Below are positions 62,565-64,000 of a DNA stretch of 64,000 nt, piece after piece. The notes under the pieces were generated by a model. The model searched no databases, was not told where the DNA came from, and saw only the letters and a program-made list of their open reading frames with translations. Position 1 is the first letter of the stretch. Each line of letters begins with the position of its first letter. Origin of the DNA: Pseudolabrys sp. FHR47 (GTDB lineage: Bacteria > Pseudomonadota > Alphaproteobacteria > Rhizobiales > Xanthobacteraceae); assembly GCF_005153485.1 (NCBI RefSeq), contig NZ_CP039740.1, positions 682,001 to 746,000 of the forward strand, in the 5' to 3' direction. The translations under genes and the position numbers were made by a program.

Positions 62565-64000
62565 TTACTTCCCCGGTAACCGCACAACAAACCGCGCGCC
62601 GAGGACGCGAGGTTCGTCCTCGCCGGTGTCACGGTTTTTCTGCGTGCCGGTACCGATGCGATTCTCGGCGCGGATCGAGCCGCCATGGGCCTCGACGATC
62701 TGCCTGGAGATCGACAGGCCGAGGCCGGAATTCTGGCCGAAACCCTGATGCGGACGGTCGGTGTAGAAGCGCTCGAACACCTTGTCCAAAGCGTCGGGCC
62801 GGATGCCGGGGCCGTCATCATCGACGATAATCTCGATGTCGGACTTCAACTTGCGGCAGGTCACGCGCACGGTACCGCCGTCGGGCGAGAACGAGCGCGC
62901 ATTGTCGATGAGGTTCGACACCACCTGACCGAGGCGCGAGTCGTGGCCGGGCGCCTTGAACTGCGACGGCTGACCGCCTTCGAAGGTCAGCGTCACCTTC
63001 ACGTTGTTGGAGCGCACCTCGTTGGCGGTCGAAACCAGCGCATCGAGTAGCCGCGCAAGGTCGACGATCGCCACTTCCTGGCGCTGCAATTCGGCGTCGA
63101 GCCGGCTTGCGTCGGAGATGTCGGTGATGAGGCGGTTGAGACGCTTGACGTCGTGCTGGATGACTTCGAGCAACCGCGCGCGGTTGGCATCGGTTTTTGC
63201 CATCGGCAGCGTCTCGACCGCGGAGCGCAACGACGTCAGTGGGTTCTTCAGTTCATGCGAAACGTCGGCGGCGAAGCTTTCGATGGCCTCGATGCGGCTG
63301 TACAGCGCGTTGGTCATGTCGCGCAAAGCGCCGGACAGTTCGCCGATCTCGTCGTGGCGGCCGGTGAAGTCGGGAATCTCGACGCGAGTCTTGATGCGCC
63401 GGCGCACGCGCTCGGCGGCATCGGCGAGGCGCCGCACCGGACCGGCGATGGTGCCGGCCAGCAGGATCGACAGCACCACCATCACGCCGGCGGCGACGAG
63501 GAACACCTTGACGATGGCGAGCCGCTCGGCCTCCACCATGTCGTCGATGTCGGCACCTTGCGTGGAAAGCATCAACGCGCCGCGCACGGCGCGGAAACGT
63601 TGCACCGGCACGGCGACGGAAACGATGACTTCGCCGCGGTCATTGACGCGCACTTCGCTGGCATGCAGGCCGGTTAGCGCCTGCCGAACTTCGCCATAGC
63701 CTTTGCCGTTCTCGGGACCGAGTTCGCGATAGAGCGGCAGGTCGCCGCGGCCGAGCCAGCGGCGAATGGCGATATAGCTGCGCTCCACCAGACCGGCCTG
63801 TTCCGCGGTCGGCGAGGGCAGGTCGAAACGCAGGACGTCGCCGCGGCCATAGAGATTGCGGCTGTCGAGAATGAGCACGCCCTCACGGTCGTAGATGCGG
63901 GCGCGCGTCTTGGTCGGCGAGACGAGGCGGCGCAGCACCGGGGCGACACGCTCGGGGTTGATCGGGAATTCGATGCCGGACAGGGCGTCGTCCGGCGGGC
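62565..64000 (-). CDS. chvG: ChvG-type sensor histidine kinase, 5' end cut by window edge
   Basis: The C-terminal 478 residues are present. They comprise part of a periplasmic sensor region, a transmembrane helix (IVKVFLVAAGVMVVLSILLAGTI), HAMP, a HisKA domain with the phosphorylated His in DVSHELKNPLTSL, N-box NLIDNARSFS, G1 DDDGPGI and GLGLSI. Layout and neighbours match ChvG/ExoS, the acid/envelope-stress kinase of rhizobia, paired with ChvI, which should lie just outside the window. The N-terminal about 110 residues are missing. Confidence 0.93.
   Translation of the reverse strand, partial: PPDDALSGIEFPINPERVAPVLRRLVSPTKTRARIYDREGVLILDSRNLYGRGDVLRFDLPSPTAEQAGLVERSYIAIRRWLGRGDLPLYRELGPENGKGYGEVRQALTGLHASEVRVNDRGEVIVSVAVPVQRFRAVRGALMLSTQGADIDDMVEAERLAIVKVFLVAAGVMVVLSILLAGTIAGPVRRLADAAERVRRRIKTRVEIPDFTGRHDEIGELSGALRDMTNALYSRIEAIESFAADVSHELKNPLTSLRSAVETLPMAKTDANRARLLEVIQHDVKRLNRLITDISDASRLDAELQRQEVAIVDLARLLDALVSTANEVRSNNVKVTLTFEGGQPSQFKAPGHDSRLGQVVSNLIDNARSFSPDGGTVRVTCRKLKSDIEIIVDDDGPGIRPDALDKVFERFYTDRPHQGFGQNSGLGLSISRQIVEAHGGSIRAENRIGTGTQKNRDTGEDEPRVLGARFVVRLPGK

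Overview
The window is high-G+C DNA packed with short operons, many joined by ATGA-type stop/start overlaps. The gene set points to an alphaproteobacterium of the Hyphomicrobiales (Rhizobiales), probably from the Bradyrhizobium/Rhodopseudomonas/Pseudolabrys/Xanthobacteraceae neighbourhood. Three things support this. The right end has the block ChvG-type kinase - short HprK - EIIA(Man) - HPr - AhcY. TRAP, Bug-type and NitT/TauT-type solute-binding proteins are abundant. Many intergenic palindromes are of the kind typical of this group. The genus is inference; there is no rRNA or tRNA gene in the window.

Layout. 1-2730: TRAP transporter dctPQM (dctM runs off the left edge). 2954-5686: NMT1/THI5-type ABC importer. 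5687-7836: chromate efflux pair ChrA plus rhodanese-ChrB. 7989-8714: TauE/SafE permease. 8873-16429: catabolic block with an SDR, a DMT exporter, 2-oxoacid dehydrogenase E1alpha/E1beta, an aldehyde dehydrogenase, a divergent E2 and a 2-hydroxyacid dehydrogenase. 16602-19090: Inh-type protease inhibitor, RadC and a methionine aminopeptidase with an apparent frameshift. 19307-23110: leftward operon (PEP-mutase-like, GNAT, MFS, DenD-like). 24033-28646: aminotransferase, MscS channel, DMT transporter and a BKACE enzyme, followed by TRAP QM subunits without a binding protein (to 30524). 30796-34011: NhaP2 antiporter, DUF6580 membrane protein and a BtuF-like protein. 34099-37289: modABC, a secreted protein and a stand-alone Mop protein. 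37484-40465: GMC oxidoreductase and a three-gene stress/envelope operon (YidB, GlsB, DUF3597). 40601-43608: MdeB-like E1 with a divergent Lrp regulator. 43613-46404: MepA endopeptidase and two tandem L,D-transpeptidases. 46409-51258: small basic protein, CsaA, atypical SDR, Bug protein, RraA-like protein and an A+T-rich membrane protein. 51315-59479: LepA, three glycosyltransferase-type proteins, an XRE-cupin regulator, GNAT and two hypothetical proteins. 59580-64000: AhcY and the nitrogen-type PTS with HprK and a ChvG-like kinase.

The strongest non-gene signal is a set of bipartite palindromes built as hairpin-CCAG-spacer-CTGG-hairpin, at seven places. One lies inside the E2 open reading frame and is translated in frame. 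Others, or comparable hairpins, sit directly 3' of solute-binding-protein genes and before the permease or ATPase genes of the same operon. That is the arrangement of the malE-malF REP of E. coli. A separate 240-bp region (47300-47540) holds a series of hairpins, three of which present a TTGCGA loop. It may be a structured RNA or another repeat type.

I did not find a defence island, CRISPR array, phage, insertion-sequence transposase or secondary-metabolite cluster. Most genes here are ordinary chromosomal metabolism and transport. Candidate regulatory sites (CRP-like box, AhcY operator, XRE operator on a -10 box) were read by eye and are given with modest confidence.
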